The translations under genes and the position numbers were made by a program. This document shows positions 22,547-31,720 of a stretch of 64,000 bases of DNA, in pieces. Within the stretch, counting starts at the first letter, position 1. Each line of letters opens with the position of its first letter. The DNA comes from Flaccisagitta enflata (taxonomy: Eukaryota; Chaetognatha; Sagittoidea; Aphragmophora), in NCBI GenBank assembly GCA_965153355.1, contig OZ231127.1, positions 39,556,001 through 39,620,000 of the forward strand, written 5' to 3'. The notes below the pieces were generated by a model that searched no databases, was not told where the DNA came from, and worked only from the letters and a program-made list of their open reading frames with translations.

Positions 22547-23984
22547 CTTGTTGTTCTTGTTGTTGCTTATGTTGTTATTGTTGCTTATTGCATTGTTGTT
22601 TTTGTTGTTTTGTTGATTTCGTTGTTTTGTTTTTTGTTTTTTGTTTGTTTGTTTTTGTTTGATTGTTTTTGTTGCGGTTGTTTACGGTGCTTTTGTTTCA
22701 GGGTCTTGTTACTTTTTAGTTGCGGACACGCAACTCTATAAGAGGCTTTGTCTGTCCGTCCGTCAGTCCGTCCATCAGTCTGTGAACACAAGTCGAAAAG
22801 TGAGAAAATGAGCGTTTTGAAGCTTTCTGTGTATGTGTCTGTATTTAAAAGGCTGTTTGGTGGGGTGTTGGGCGTGTATCAGGGTTGGCTGCCCCTGCCC
22901 ACCCGTCCGCAACGATATTGTGACCCCGCGTCACTTGTTACCTTTGATTTGATCCTTCTTGACTGCGCACAAAGCATTTGTTACCAGAATACCCTGTTGA
23001 TTTGTGACTATTTGGTTGTAGCTTTTGCAAAGTCATAGACTGTTTTTTATCGCGTCAACGCGCGTTGTCATGGAGTGAAAATGAAAACAGATTTGAATTG
23101 GTCATACTCTGGGGATATAACATGCAGCTCACGTTACCTCACGTCGCCCAGGTTGAGCCATAATAACTCTTTCTTCTAAGCTTTCCTATTTCTTAGATTT
23201 TTCGCACAATTTTTTTGAAGAAAAAAAAACACTCAGACATGATTTTGGCATAAAATGAATGAAAATCATTGCATTTGGACAATATTCTTCCATATTTGTC
23301 GCGTGAGATCTATTCAAACGCAGGGAAAAAATTCCGACATGGCCTTTTCTCGCGCACTTTCGAGGAATCAACCCATGTTGACTTTCCTACAATATGGGGA
23401 AGAAAATCAGGGATAAAAAAACACGACGCGGCGCGACGCGGGGAAGAAAATCAAAGGCAGGGGGGGGGGGGAAAAAATCAAAAGCGACTCAAGAATATAC
23501 ACCCCTGGGTTTATTACAAATAAAGATGTACACATACAAAATTTTAAAAAAATTAACTAGAATTATACATTACATAAAAAAAAGTAAAAAGAAACGACCA
23601 ACATTTGCTGTGTGAAGCACCTATAAGTGGTGCTTTGCTTCCGTGAACCAGTGAGGCAAAGCCGGTGATTTGGTCCCGTCCCGTGCAATTCGTCATTCAT
23701 CCGAATTCAAATCTTACCGTCATTAGATAAATTTGAAGAAAACAGGGCAGAACATTCCTGTGGAGAAACATTCTCAGTTCAGGAATGTACTCACCGAGCG
23801 TGAGGGAGTAGAGAAAGAACAAATCATCATCGTCAGTGAGCTGAATCTTCAGTTCTCTTCTCGACGACGAAGATGAATGAAGTTCGACGCTGATGTTAAC
23901 TGCGCTACGACGATCTTCCAAGGAAGGCGACGATTTAAACCGGACCACAAACGTTTGCGAGAAGAGACGTTCCACCGATGCCAT
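13956..23984 (-). CDS. SASS6: SASS6 (SAS-6 centriolar cartwheel protein), complete, three exons
   Basis: Exons 23984-23795, 21300-20240 and 15014-13956 join in phase (1,0) to a 769-residue protein; human SAS-6 has 657. SAS-6 builds the nine-fold cartwheel that templates centriole assembly: head domains dimerise into a ring and coiled-coil tails form the spokes. The head includes QLTDDDDLFFLYSLTL and EEDFQVLKSQQDLLVDFGAF, the signature PISA-region sequence. NPFKNLEHLSLKL contains Phe153, equivalent to the head-head interface Phe131 of vertebrate SAS-6. The coiled coil runs from about residue 170 to 500, including NRELTDRRY, IRELKAKL and NEIIKRLQ. NLINWLNKQ near residue 500 is conserved, and a Pro/Gly/Ser-rich disordered tail follows. 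Oddities are a poly-Ser insertion in the head (residues 112-140) and a tail longer than usual. Confidence 0.96.
15856..16536. repeat. Polypurine (AAGAAAGC / AAGGAAAGC)n array
   Basis: About 680 bases of almost pure purine on the plus strand, broken only by a C every 8, 12 or 16 bases. All frames are open on both strands (Lys/Glu/Ser on plus, Phe/Leu/Ser on minus) because units are multiples of four without stop codons. Not coding. Confidence 0.95.
16811..17000. repeat. 14-bp tandem array, unit CTACTAAACGCCAC
   Basis: About 13 units. The first two have CGTT for CGCC, the middle block is identical, and the last five read CTACTTAACGCCAC. The graded change from one end to the other is typical of an array growing by local duplication. 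Confidence 0.9.
17301..18267. mobile_element. hAT-like non-autonomous element with 8-bp target duplication
   Basis: The terminal inverted repeats CAGCCCTGAT and ATCAGGGCTG are flanked on both sides by the perfect 8-bp direct repeat CCCTTCAC (293-300 and 268-275 in the last three digits), the duplication length of hAT transposases. Subterminal regions carry repeated GGGCCCG palindromes (17330-17395 and 18175-18250). The interior has (GA)n on the left, polypurine, and (CT)n on the right, and encodes no transposase. Uninserted versions of the host repeat (GGAGTATCCC...) occur near 21410 and, inverted, near 38645. It lies in SASS6 intron 2. Confidence 0.88.
18811..18995 (-). repeat. Hairpin/(TCCG)n element, GTCGCG subtype, full length
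   Basis: On the minus strand: TTTTTAGTCGTGTGCTCCGCGACT, CTACACCCCGC, (TCCG)n, the internal box CACTGCTCCTGTCCAAGTGA, GCCCCTGCCCACC, then GCATGTGACTTGGGTAGCC and GGCCTTGTTT. It is organised like the plus-strand copy at 19371-19546. Confidence 0.8.
19371..19546 (+). repeat. Hairpin/(TCCG)n element, GTCGCG subtype, full length
   Basis: TTAGTCGCGTGCTACTTGACT, TATACCCAGC, (TCCG)n, CACTGCTCCTGCCC, CCCGCCCACCC, then GCGCCACTGGGATAGCC and GTATCCGGCCTTGTTT. It shares all boxes with 18811-18995 and 54352-54544. Confidence 0.8.
19637..20038. mobile_element. Tc1/mariner-like MITE with CAGAGGCAATG termini
   Basis: TA|CAGAGGCAATGAAAATAC on the left, GTATTTTCATTGCAACTG|TA on the right. Inner inverted stretches include CTCTAGCAACCCCCCCTGC and its complement, and GGCGGGAATT near the middle, so nearly the whole 402 bp can fold. 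It lies in SASS6 intron 2, close to the exon 2 donor. Confidence 0.8.
20240..21300 (-). CDS. SASS6: SASS6 exon 2: rest of the head and most of the coiled coil
   Basis: The acceptor CCTTCAG precedes GEEDFQVLK and the donor CTGCAG|GTGAGA follows NEIIKRLQ. The Ser-rich insert (about 21077-21157) is coded by a GACAACGACGAG-type 12-bp repeat on the plus strand. The heptad pattern of the coiled coil is continuous from about residue 170. Confidence 0.95.
21486..21700. repeat. Dispersed poly-G/poly-A repeat
   Basis: A C-run and G-run hairpin precedes GGGGGAAAAAAATCAAAGG, then purine-rich sequence and CAGTACCAAATCATAAAAC. Related copies are 38995-39290, 23380-23515, 59830-59905 and, inverted, 9040-9180. 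It has no coding potential. Confidence 0.7.
22110..22660. repeat. Long imperfect (TTG)n array
   Basis: About 550 bases of TTG/GTT/GTC triplets in SASS6 intron 1. The poly-Val, poly-Leu and poly-Cys frames it creates are artefacts. Confidence 0.92.
22713..22930 (+). repeat. Hairpin/(TCCG)n element, GTTGCG subtype
   Basis: TTTTTAGTTGCGGACACGCAACT, CTATAAGAGG, (TCCG)n with TCAG variants. At 22904-22912 GTCCGCAAC is the complement of the 5' arm and loop GTTGCGGAC. The GGCC tail is lost. A further stem variant of the family. Confidence 0.65.
23380..23515. repeat. Dispersed poly-G repeat with GCGACGCGG motifs
   Basis: CACGACGCGGCGCGACGCGG, then GAAGAAAATCAAAGGCAG and an 11-base G run before AAAAAATCAAA. 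It matches the right half of 38995-39290. It lies in SASS6 intron 1. Confidence 0.7.
23795..23984 (-). CDS. SASS6: SASS6 exon 1: start of the head domain
   Basis: ATG at 23984 opens MASVERLFSQTFVVRF and runs through NISVELH and DDDDLFFLYSLTL. The donor is CTCG|GTGAGT. The alignment to the first strands of animal SAS-6 fixes the start. Confidence 0.93.
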
Positions 23985-24465
23985 ATCACAATCTCACTCG
24001 ATCGTGTTTGAAATTTTTTAGGGGAGTTTATTCAAATATAATTTTTTTTTCAACGACGCACCCCTTCACTTCGCGATTACGCGGCGCGCCCGCCCGAGTG
24101 CGTAATAGTTTTTTTTACGTCATCATTCTCGTTCAATTTGAAATTCTTTTGGCAAGAAAAAAATAATCATAATTTGAATCTGACAGAGGTAATTACATGG
24201 TCGTATTCGCCGATGATGAAACGAAAATGAGATATATCACGCATGATGTACACCACCGATGTACGTTGAGCAATATCACATTTATATATTCCTATATATA
24301 ACGATTGTGAAAAAAAATAAAGAATCTTCAACAAATAAAGTTTTCAACAACAAAGGGCGTTGGATCGCTACATTAACGGTACTCGGCAATTGAGAGCCAT
24401 AAGTATCTTTTCAACCAACATTTGGCAAAGTTGTAACTGAGCCTGAAGCAGTCACAGTCCTTGCA

Positions 24466-24953
24466 CAGCCCCCCCAGAGCGTGACGCTAGTTGACCTGAA
24501 ATGATCGGCACTCACTGAAGTGGTTTCATGAAAAATGAAATAATAGGGGCGCTTTAAGATACATTATTTTACTATCTTTTTTACCTGTTTGTGTTTAGTT
24601 TTTCAATAATTTTGAGTGCAGATTTGATCTCAGATAATAGTTTCTGGTTTGTTTGATATGTCACTCTTTAGAAAAAGAAATAAAAACTTTTTTTTTTGGC
24701 CATATTACTATATAAAACAATGTTAAGGTACCAAGATTAACTTTTTATTTCTTATGACATATCATACAAACCGGAAACCACTAAGATCAGAACTGCGTAT
24801 AATTACTGAAAAACTCAATGCCAAAAAGTTATGATAAAAATCAAAACAAAATAATATTTTTTAAAATACTTTAAAAAGCACACTTAAAAAGGGTCCCGTA
24901 ACCATCCAAGTTGGTGCCAATCATTTCAACTAGCGTCACGCTCTGGGCGGCTG
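24466..24953. mobile_element. Inverted-repeat MITE with CAGCC..CCAGAGCGTGACG termini
   Basis: The left CAGCCCCCCCAGAGCGTGAC and the right GTCACGCTCTGGGCGGCTG are inverted. TA follows the right end, while the left flank is CA (one mismatch from TA). An inner inverted pair GAAACCACTAAGATC / GATCTCAGATAATAG is visible. It lies between SASS6 and DNAJC9 and has no coding frame. Confidence 0.75.
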
Positions 24954-25351
24954 TACTTAAAGATTAAATAGAAGGGAACATTGGGAGGAATCTTTGATTT
25001 AAACTTGGAATAACTTAAGTCACTTGCCAGATGGTCATGGCCCTCATGAGACGCTTGACTTTGAAGTCAACGCTGAATCTTGCAATCATTCATAAGCATT
25101 TTCTACCTTTAAAAAGTCACTCTTCCTTCAATTCTATCTTAAAATCATCATAGAATTAAATTAGGAACATAGCTTTAGATTTGAAGAACTTAAAATAGAT
25201 AAAAATATTCAAATCAAGCGTTTCATAGACTAACATTGTAAAACAAATTAACGTCCATGACAATTCGGCATCTGACTGAGGAACAGTCGGTCGACAACTA
25301 GCTTCTCTCAAAATCGCTAGCGCAAAAGGGAAATGTTTTACAGAGTGCGTA

Positions 25352-25927
25352 CAGTAGATGTCGTCTAGACTTGGAAATACGGGGGAAATCATTACAGGAA
25401 GACAAATAAAGTTAAGAGGACGATATTTGGAATTTAGACTAATAAAAGGATGTTTTGTTGCCCATGGGTGTTGGTTGCTATGGAAACACATTTTCATGTA
25501 TTCACGCTAAAGTATCAATATTTTGAGAAATTTTTTTAGGGAACATTGTTTAAAATAAAAATTGCTACAACTTTCCCACAATATGTTCTGTAAGAATATT
25601 GCTCGTTTAGCCGTTGCTAGGGAGCGTAACTATGTGTGACAGCCCTGTGATACTCCCTAGCAACCGCCAAACTAGCGATATTCTTACAGAACATACTGTG
25701 GGAAAGTTGTTGCAAATTTTATTTTAAACAATGTTCCCTCAAAAATTTTCTGAAAAGATTGATACTTTAGCGTAAATACATGGAAATGTGTTGCCATAGC
25801 AACCAACACTCATGGGCAATAAAGCATCCCTTTATTAGTTTATATTCCAAAACATCAGTCTCTTAACTTTATTTGTCTTCCTGTAATGAATTCCCCCCGT
25901 ATTTCCAAGTCTAGACGACATCTACTG
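25352..25927. mobile_element. Tc1/mariner-like MITE, family CAGTAGATGTCGTCTAG, copy 1
   Basis: TA|CAGTAGATGTCGTCTAGAC and GTCTAGACGACATCTACTG|TA flank a 576-bp element whose arms are almost completely complementary, with the centre near 25645. Copies 2 and 3 are at 50230-50789 and 54842-55375. End fragments lie near 40605, 52240 and 56168. Confidence 0.88.
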
Positions 25928-26063
25928 TACAATCTGATACAGAGTCTCGCCGCATGCGAACATTGGCACGTCATTTTAGTGGGTGGGTTCCGATCTTAAT
26001 TCCTTCGAGTTGCAAAATGGTGGAAACCTACGCAGATACACGGTCACAACCCATCCATAAAAA

Positions 26064-26966
26064 TCAGCGCTTATTCCGCGCCTTTCGGTTGCCGCGCTGG
26101 TTCTTTGCCGGTGTTCTGGATCCCCTCGATTTGCTGTTGGCGTTGTTGTTTCTTCGTCTTTTTGGTGGCGTTTCACTTCCCTCAACTTCTTCGTCGTCAT
26201 CACCTCCGCCGCCGCAGTACTTGGCTTCGAGCGCCTCGAGGAAACTCCCGTTGAGAGATTCGCGGTCTTCGGCGCGTTTCCGCAGCAACGCCTCGAGACT
26301 GGCATCCTCGGACATCCGGTGTTTCTTCTTGATTTGAGTCAGCATGTCTTCGGCTTCGGCGGCTTCTTCCGCCGCTCGTTTGCGCCTCTGCGTCTTTTTT
26401 CGCTTCGTGAGTTTGGTTTTGGTGAAAGCCGACGTTTTGGTTAGTTCGCCGGCCTCGACCATTTCCTCCACCATCGCCTGCAGCCTCTCGACGTCGTCCT
26501 CCGACTGATGGATCATCCACTCGAAGACTTTTTCCATGTTGCCGTCGAATCGGTCGTAGAACGCCTTGAGGTCGTCCTTTTCCTCGGCGGAACCGGCGTA
26601 GGTGGCGTGAAAGTTGCGGATCATCTCTTCGCTGATGGCGGGAAACATGCGCCGCCAGTGGGCGTGCCAATCCTTGTTGACGTCGCTGACGTCGCCGTCG
26701 TCGTCATCCGGATCTTCGCCGGTTTCGTCGTAAATCCGGCGTTTTTCCTTGTCGGCGAGAATGGCGTAGACGCGACCTAACACTTGAAATTTGTTAGTTG
26801 CCGACTCCTTTTCCTTATCATCCACGCGATCCGGATGAACTCGTAACGAAAGCCGGTAGTAGCATTTCTTTAACTCGGCTTCCGACGCCTCCTTGGAGGC
26901 TCCCAGCACGTCGTAAAAGTCTTCTTTCCCGAACAAGTCTTTACATTGTCCTTTCAGGCCCGGCAT
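26064..26966 (-). CDS. DNAJC9: DNAJC9 (J-domain histone co-chaperone), single exon
   Basis: 300 residues from ATG 26966 to TGA 26066-26064; human DNAJC9 has 260. DNAJC9 recruits HSP70 to histones H3-H4 and also binds them directly. The J domain spans about residues 15-85 with the catalytic HPD at 44-46 (SLRVHPDRV). KYCGGGGDDDEE and the Lys/Arg-rich end mirror the human EAKYC and basic tail, and the central DWHAHWRRMF corresponds to human DWEAYWRLLF. An acidic stretch follows the J domain and the last 50 residues are strongly basic. I chose ATG 26966 because the upstream in-frame extension to 26999 begins only with TTG and lacks family similarity. The frame has no introns, and the preceding gene on the same strand ends only 37 bases upstream. 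Confidence 0.95.
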   Translation of the reverse strand: MPGLKGQCKDLFGKEDFYDVLGASKEASEAELKKCYYRLSLRVHPDRVDDKEKESATNKFQVLGRVYAILADKEKRRIYDETGEDPDDDDGDVSDVNKDWHAHWRRMFPAISEEMIRNFHATYAGSAEEKDDLKAFYDRFDGNMEKVFEWMIHQSEDDVERLQAMVEEMVEAGELTKTSAFTKTKLTKRKKTQRRKRAAEEAAEAEDMLTQIKKKHRMSEDASLEALLRKRAEDRESLNGSFLEALEAKYCGGGGDDDEEVEGSETPPKRRRNNNANSKSRGSRTPAKNQRGNRKARNKR

Positions 26967-27003
26967 ATTGTGCAATGGGGTTTTAGTCTCGTGTAACAAT
27001 AGC

Positions 27004-27131
27004 TTATAAGGATGCGCTTGTGTTCCTTTTCTCTTTCAGAAAAAGGATGCGCGAAGAAGTTTGGGCAAGGTCGTCGAGGCCGCAGCCGGCGACCGCTGGA
27101 AATGTTACCGCCGAGGTGGAAAGTTGATTGG
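27004..27131 (-). CDS. ANAPC4: APC4-like exon E with stop
   Basis: A strong acceptor (TTTTGTTCTTCAG) leads into PNQLSTSAVTFPAVAGCGLD, then LAQTSSRILFLKEKRNTSASL and TAA at 27006-27004, 37 bases before the DNAJC9 ATG. The other reading is that this is DNAJC9 5' UTR. Confidence 0.4.
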
Positions 27132-28327
27132 CTGAAGAACAAAAGGAACAATTATAGTTAGATTATTAATTTCTACACTCTCGTCTCCTACGTCACCATT
27201 GCTCCCAATAATCAATAAGCAGAGAGAAACACTTAGTTTAAGTGATTTTGATCGGTCACGCACTCACGGTCAACGAACAGGGCATCACGGCAGCGCTGGA
27301 GAGGATAAATAAAGCGCAAGATTATTAGGAGAGAGATTGAGACAAAAAAAAAAGTTGAAACAACATTTCCCTTACAAAAGGAGACCAGAATTCTCCAATG
27401 TAAGAGGCAATGTTAGTGGCGATGTAAGAGGAAGATAAAAACGAAGATGTTTCAGGAAAGCATCCTCTAAACGCCAACGTGCGTTGGTTCGTGATCGCGT
27501 TCAACAAGGTGGGTAGCGTCGCCTCCGTTTAGCGTAAGCCAGGAAGCGTTTACCGGAAGGCGGAGTGCGGAAGGAAAAAAAACGTTAAAAAAAGCTAAGA
27601 AAAGCCCAAAAAGAGCGAAAAGATGTACTTTTGTTAAACCTTTAAATCGTTGTCTATTGCGAGAACTACTTACGTTCTCTAGCGGTTCTAATTTGGTTGA
27701 TGATTATAGGCATTACTAACGCCCTCAAGCGGTGGTTATTTAATTTGATGATTGTACTAGGAGTCCCAGGAGGGCGCTACTAACATCGTTTGACTCCCGT
27801 AGCGATTATATTTGGGATGAACAAAAGTGCATTTACACGTCCTAAAAAAATGACCATGACACGATGCGTCACGTACCGAACAAAAAAAAAATCTCACAGT
27901 TAATGCCATGGTCGCAGGCGGGATTACGGGAATACGTAGACGTCCATGGGTTGCACTGGCAGTTTTATCAATTGAGAAGATGAGCGAGGTAAGCGTGTTT
28001 CTATAGGCAGCGGCCCCGAAGGGTCTTCTAGGACACGGCACAAAGAAACTTCAATGGACATTTGCGCCAATGCGCTACTTGCCCTACCTGTTACAAGACT
28101 CAGTTTTCCCCCATCACAGAATTTAAAATCCTGTACTTCATCAACACTTTTCTGCAGATGCAAATGCGCTATTGCGCTAGGAAATGCGCTAGATAATGCG
28201 CCAATGCGCTAAGAAATGCGCTAGTTAATGCGCCACATTTCTGAGATCAGTATCAGCATTTTCAAAAGCATAACCTTTTGGAGAGGGCATGATGAAAAGG
28301 TAATAGTGCTCCTTAGTCTCTTGTGAG
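27004..28327 (-). CDS. ANAPC4: Probable APC4 (ANAPC4) C-terminal exons, five-exon chain, partial
   Basis: The minus-strand segments 28327-28237, 28151-28088, 28000-27936, 27295-27268 and 27131-27004 each have a splice acceptor and donor, and their phases chain (2-0, 0-1, 1-0, 0-1, then stop TAA). The join reads QETKEHYYLFIMPSPKGYAF, SVDEVQDFKFCDGGKLSLV, SSQLIKLPVQPMDVY, RCRDALFVDPNQLS and a tail ending LFLKEKRNTSASL. These resemble the human APC4 stretches NLHYLLFTI, LDAQFYDDETVTVVL and RLLVQLPLSLVY in the same order. APC4 is a scaffold subunit of the anaphase-promoting ubiquitin ligase. The similarity is from memory and modest. The donor AAT|GTGGCG of the first exon is weak, and a loop present in human is missing. 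The N-terminal exons were not found. Confidence 0.45.
27268..27295 (-). CDS. ANAPC4: APC4-like exon D, 28-bp micro-exon
   Basis: CTCTCCAG | 28 bases | GTGAGT: both splice signals are strong. In phase with its neighbours it reads RCRDALFVD. It could instead be a 5' UTR exon of DNAJC9. Confidence 0.4.
27936..28000 (-). CDS. ANAPC4: APC4-like exon C
   Basis: The acceptor GCCTATAG and the donor TAC|GTATTC frame ETRLPRSSSQLIKLPVQPM followed by DVY. The intron before it (28087-28001) contains a copy of the GCAGCGGCCCC dispersed module. Confidence 0.4.
28088..28151 (-). CDS. ANAPC4: APC4-like exon B
   Basis: The acceptor CATCTGCAG and the donor ACAG|GTAGGG frame KSVDEVQDFKFCDGGKLSLV. The pattern aligns with human APC4 CLDAQFYDDETVTVVL. 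Confidence 0.45.
28237..28327 (-). CDS. ANAPC4: APC4-like exon A
   Basis: The acceptor CTACTCGCAG has a branch-point-like TACTAAC about 35 bases upstream. The exon encodes SQETKEHYYLFIMPSPKGYA and continues through ENADTDLRN. The donor GTGGCG is non-optimal and lies at the edge of a GCGCATT-repeat intron of only 85 bases. Confidence 0.45.
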
Positions 28328-28555
28328 CTGCGAGTAGCAGTAAAATCAGTATGGCTGGGTGTTAGTAAGTACTTTTGGCTGTTGCTGCCTGTTTTCTGTT
28401 TCTTTTTTCTCATTTCCTGACTGTCATTTTCTGTTTCCCTCTGTCAACAATTTATGAATTTGTTCTTTCTTTTTAGTCTTTTCCTGTCTATTGTCTTTTG
28501 TCATTTCCACACTTATCTGTCTGTCTGTCTCTCTCACTCTCTTTGTTCATCTTTG

Positions 28556-28858
<303 letters not shown>

Positions 28859-29494
28859 CAGAAATACGCGCATTCTGATGAGTTTGTTGCACTTATGCTT
28901 TAAATCTTGACCCATAGAAAAATGCGTCTACTGTTTTGATAAAGAATGCAGACAATACAAATGCGCTAATGCGCTAGTAAGATAATGCGCTAGAAAAAAC
29001 AATTGCGCTAAGGAGATTGCTAATAGGGAAAGATTCAGCCTAGGGCAATGTTCATAGCTTGAGCGCTATTGGCCTTGTTTTCATAAAGCTTGTGCGCTAC
29101 GAGCTAGCGCAAATGCAACTGCAGCTGCGCTACAAATAAGTGTTCACAGTTAGAGCATGGAATGAAAAATTATTAGGAAGGGCTGGTTAAAGGTAGATCA
29201 AACAATGTTGTAGCGCACTAGCGCAAATGTCCACTGCGCCTATGGGGAAAGTTTGGTGGTGCACGGGTGAATTTCCCTATGTACGTGTGTCCGTTTGTCC
29301 CCTTAAGCTTCTCAAGCTTCGTTCTTATTGATTAACATGGAAAATTGAAAAACGAGAGGTCCCCATTGAATAACATGGAAAATAGTTTTAAGCTTACAAG
29401 AGGACCTCACTCGTTTATTGATTTACTTACTTTTTTTTTTTTGATTGCTGACTTCTCTCCGCACAGATTTCAAAGATGAGTGTGGGGTAGGGCA

Positions 29495-29610
29495 CCCCTA
29501 CCCCTAAACACACCATTACCCATAAACACACCTACTCCTAAACGCACCCTTACCCCTAAACGCACCCCTACCCCTAAACTCAATTCAACTTGAAACTCAA
29601 CACGTCTCCC
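29495..29610. repeat. Telomere-like CCCCTAAACGCA repeats
   Basis: ACCCCTACCCCTAAACGC-type units repeat about five times and then decay into AACTCAA. The resemblance to a telomeric CCCTAA repeat is partial and the unit is longer. Confidence 0.55.
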
Positions 29611-30292
29611 AAACTTAACCCTTCCCCTACGGCCCTAAAATCAACTCAACCCCACAAATCAAACTTACCCCCAAAATCAATCTTACCTAAAAGCCCATAC
29701 AACTCGTGTAGAAATAGTCACGACAGTCGAAAATATCAGGGAGGTGATTTAAAACTAGCAGATTAAAATACCAGGTTAAGAATGATTGAGCCTAAGAATT
29801 GACTTGAAATAAGAACCTTGTCATCATAAAATGGTGTTCTCTTAGAAAATACTGAGTGTACTCATCAATTAAGTGATAATCTCAGCCGGCCCAATTTACA
29901 CTGTCGAAATCTCCATTTACTATCATCACGCTGTGCTATCCGCACATGGTTAATTTTTCCCTAATCCCCCGCCCCTCTCATTTCCTGTCCCACGCCCTCT
30001 CTCATTTCCTGTCCCCTGCCCCCAAGGTTGCGCAGGACATTAAGATGCTTGACGAAACGGGGAATCTCCATTGTCCGGACAACGATACTTCTCTCATCGC
30101 CTACATCGTTCTAAACTACACTACTCATTGGCTTCCTTAGTCAATATTAAGAAAAACTGCGAAAGATCCTAGTGAACGTCAAATCTCATTTGAGAGTTCA
30201 TGTTTGGGACGGGGGGGGGTGCAAAAATTGGTTACCCTTACCAATAGACCATAGCCTTATGTATCAGCAATTATCTTCAGACAATTCCTTAG

Positions 30293-31720
30293 TTTTTAGT
30301 CGCGTGCACGCGACTCTACAACCCGCTCCGTCGGTCGGTCGGTCGGTCCGTCGGTCGGTCGGTCGGTCGGTCGGTAACACTTTGCTTTTTTGCGTCTTTT
30401 TGGGTTGTCTGGAGTTATTTTGAGTCATTTTGTTGTTGTTTTTGGGAATTATTGGTTGCTTTTAGTCATTTTCGGTCATTTTGGTCATTTTGGTCATTTT
30501 GGTCATTTTAGTCATTTTAGGTCATTTTTGGTCAATTTTGGTCATTTTTGATCATTTTTGGTTAATTTTGGTTATTTTTGGTCATTTTTGATCATTTTTG
30601 GTCATTTTTGGTCATTTTGGTCATTTTTGGTCATTTTGGTCATTTTGGTCAATTTTGGTCATTTTTGGCCATTTTTGATCATTTTTGATCATTTTTGATC
30701 ATTTTTGATCATTTTTGATCATTTTTGATCATTTTTGATCATTTTTGGTCATTTTTGGTCATTTTTGGTCATTTTTGGTCATTTTTGGTCATTTTTGGTC
30801 ATTTTTGGTTGTTTTTGGTCATTTTTGATCATTTTTGGTCATTTTTGGTCATTTTTGATCATTTTTGGTCATTTTTGGTCATTTTTGGTCATTTTGATCA
30901 TTTTTGGTCATTTTTGATCAATTTGGTCATTTTGGTCATTTTTGGTCATCTTGGTCATTTTTGATCATTTTTGATCATTTTTGGTCATTTTTGGTCATTT
31001 TTGGTCATTTTTGGTCATTTTTGGTCATTTTGGTCATTTTGGTCATTTTCGGTCATTTTTGGTCGTTTTTGGTTAAAGTTTGCTGGTTAAAGTCTGCTGA
31101 TTAAAGTCTGCTGGTTGAAGTCTGCTGGTTGAAGTCTGCTGGTTTGTCTGGTTTATGTTTGATTTAGGTCTGATTTAGGTCTGGTTTTGGTCTGGTTTTG
31201 GTCTGGTTTAATTCTGGTTTGAGTCTGGTTTGAGTCCGGTTTGAGTCTGGTTTGAGTCTGGTTTGATTCTGGTTTGAGCCTGGTTTGAGCCTGGTTTCGG
31301 TCGGGTTTAAGTCTGGTTTGAGTCTGGTTTGAGTCTGGTTTGAGTCTGGTTTGAATCTGGTTTGAGTTTGGTTTGAGACTGGTTTGAGTCTGGTTTGAGT
31401 CTGGTTATAGTCTAGTGTGAGTTTGGCTTAAATCTGGTTTATGTCTGGTTTATGTCTGGTTTATGTCTGATTTATGTCTGATTTAGGTCTGGTTTTGGTC
31501 TGGTTTAATTTTGGTTTGAGTCTGGTTTGAGTCTGGTTTGAGTCTGGTTTGAGTCTGGTTTGAGTCTGGTTTGAGTCTGGTTTGAGTCTGGTTTGAGTCT
31601 GGTTTGAGTGTAGTTTGGGTCTTTTTGGGTTGCGTTTAAGTCTGATTTTCGATACAATAAGGAGTCAGGTCAGTTCAGTTATTTTTGTCCTGCACGCGAC
31701 TTATAGGTGTTGGCCTTGTT
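30293..31720 (+). repeat. Hairpin/(TCGG)n element with 1.3 kb of private tandem repeats
   Basis: It starts TTTTTAGTCGCGTGCACGCGACT (an 18-bp perfect palindrome), CTACAACCCGC, then ten TCGG units. It ends TGCACGCGACTTATAGG then TTGGCCTTGTTT, and the 3' TGCACGCGACT is the exact complement of AGTCGCGTGCA. In between lie two tandem arrays: a 10-bp TTTTTGGTCA array (30470-31070) and an 11-bp GTTTGAGTCTG array (31150-31615). Confidence 0.85.

Noticed and set aside
26967-26999. Extended DNAJC9 start 11 codons upstream
   Set aside because: It begins with TTG rather than ATG and the added residues have no family match; ATG 26966 fits the conserved N-terminus.
29495-29610. Interstitial telomere
   Set aside because: Units are CCCCTAAACGCA-like, not a clean (CCCTAA)n, and only a handful are present.
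29946-30140. Plus-strand 64-codon frame containing QDIKMLDETGNLHCPDNDTS
   Set aside because: Looks protein-like and a pyrimidine-rich AG precedes it, but there is no donor, no family recognised, and the minus strand is also open there; not enough to call an exon.
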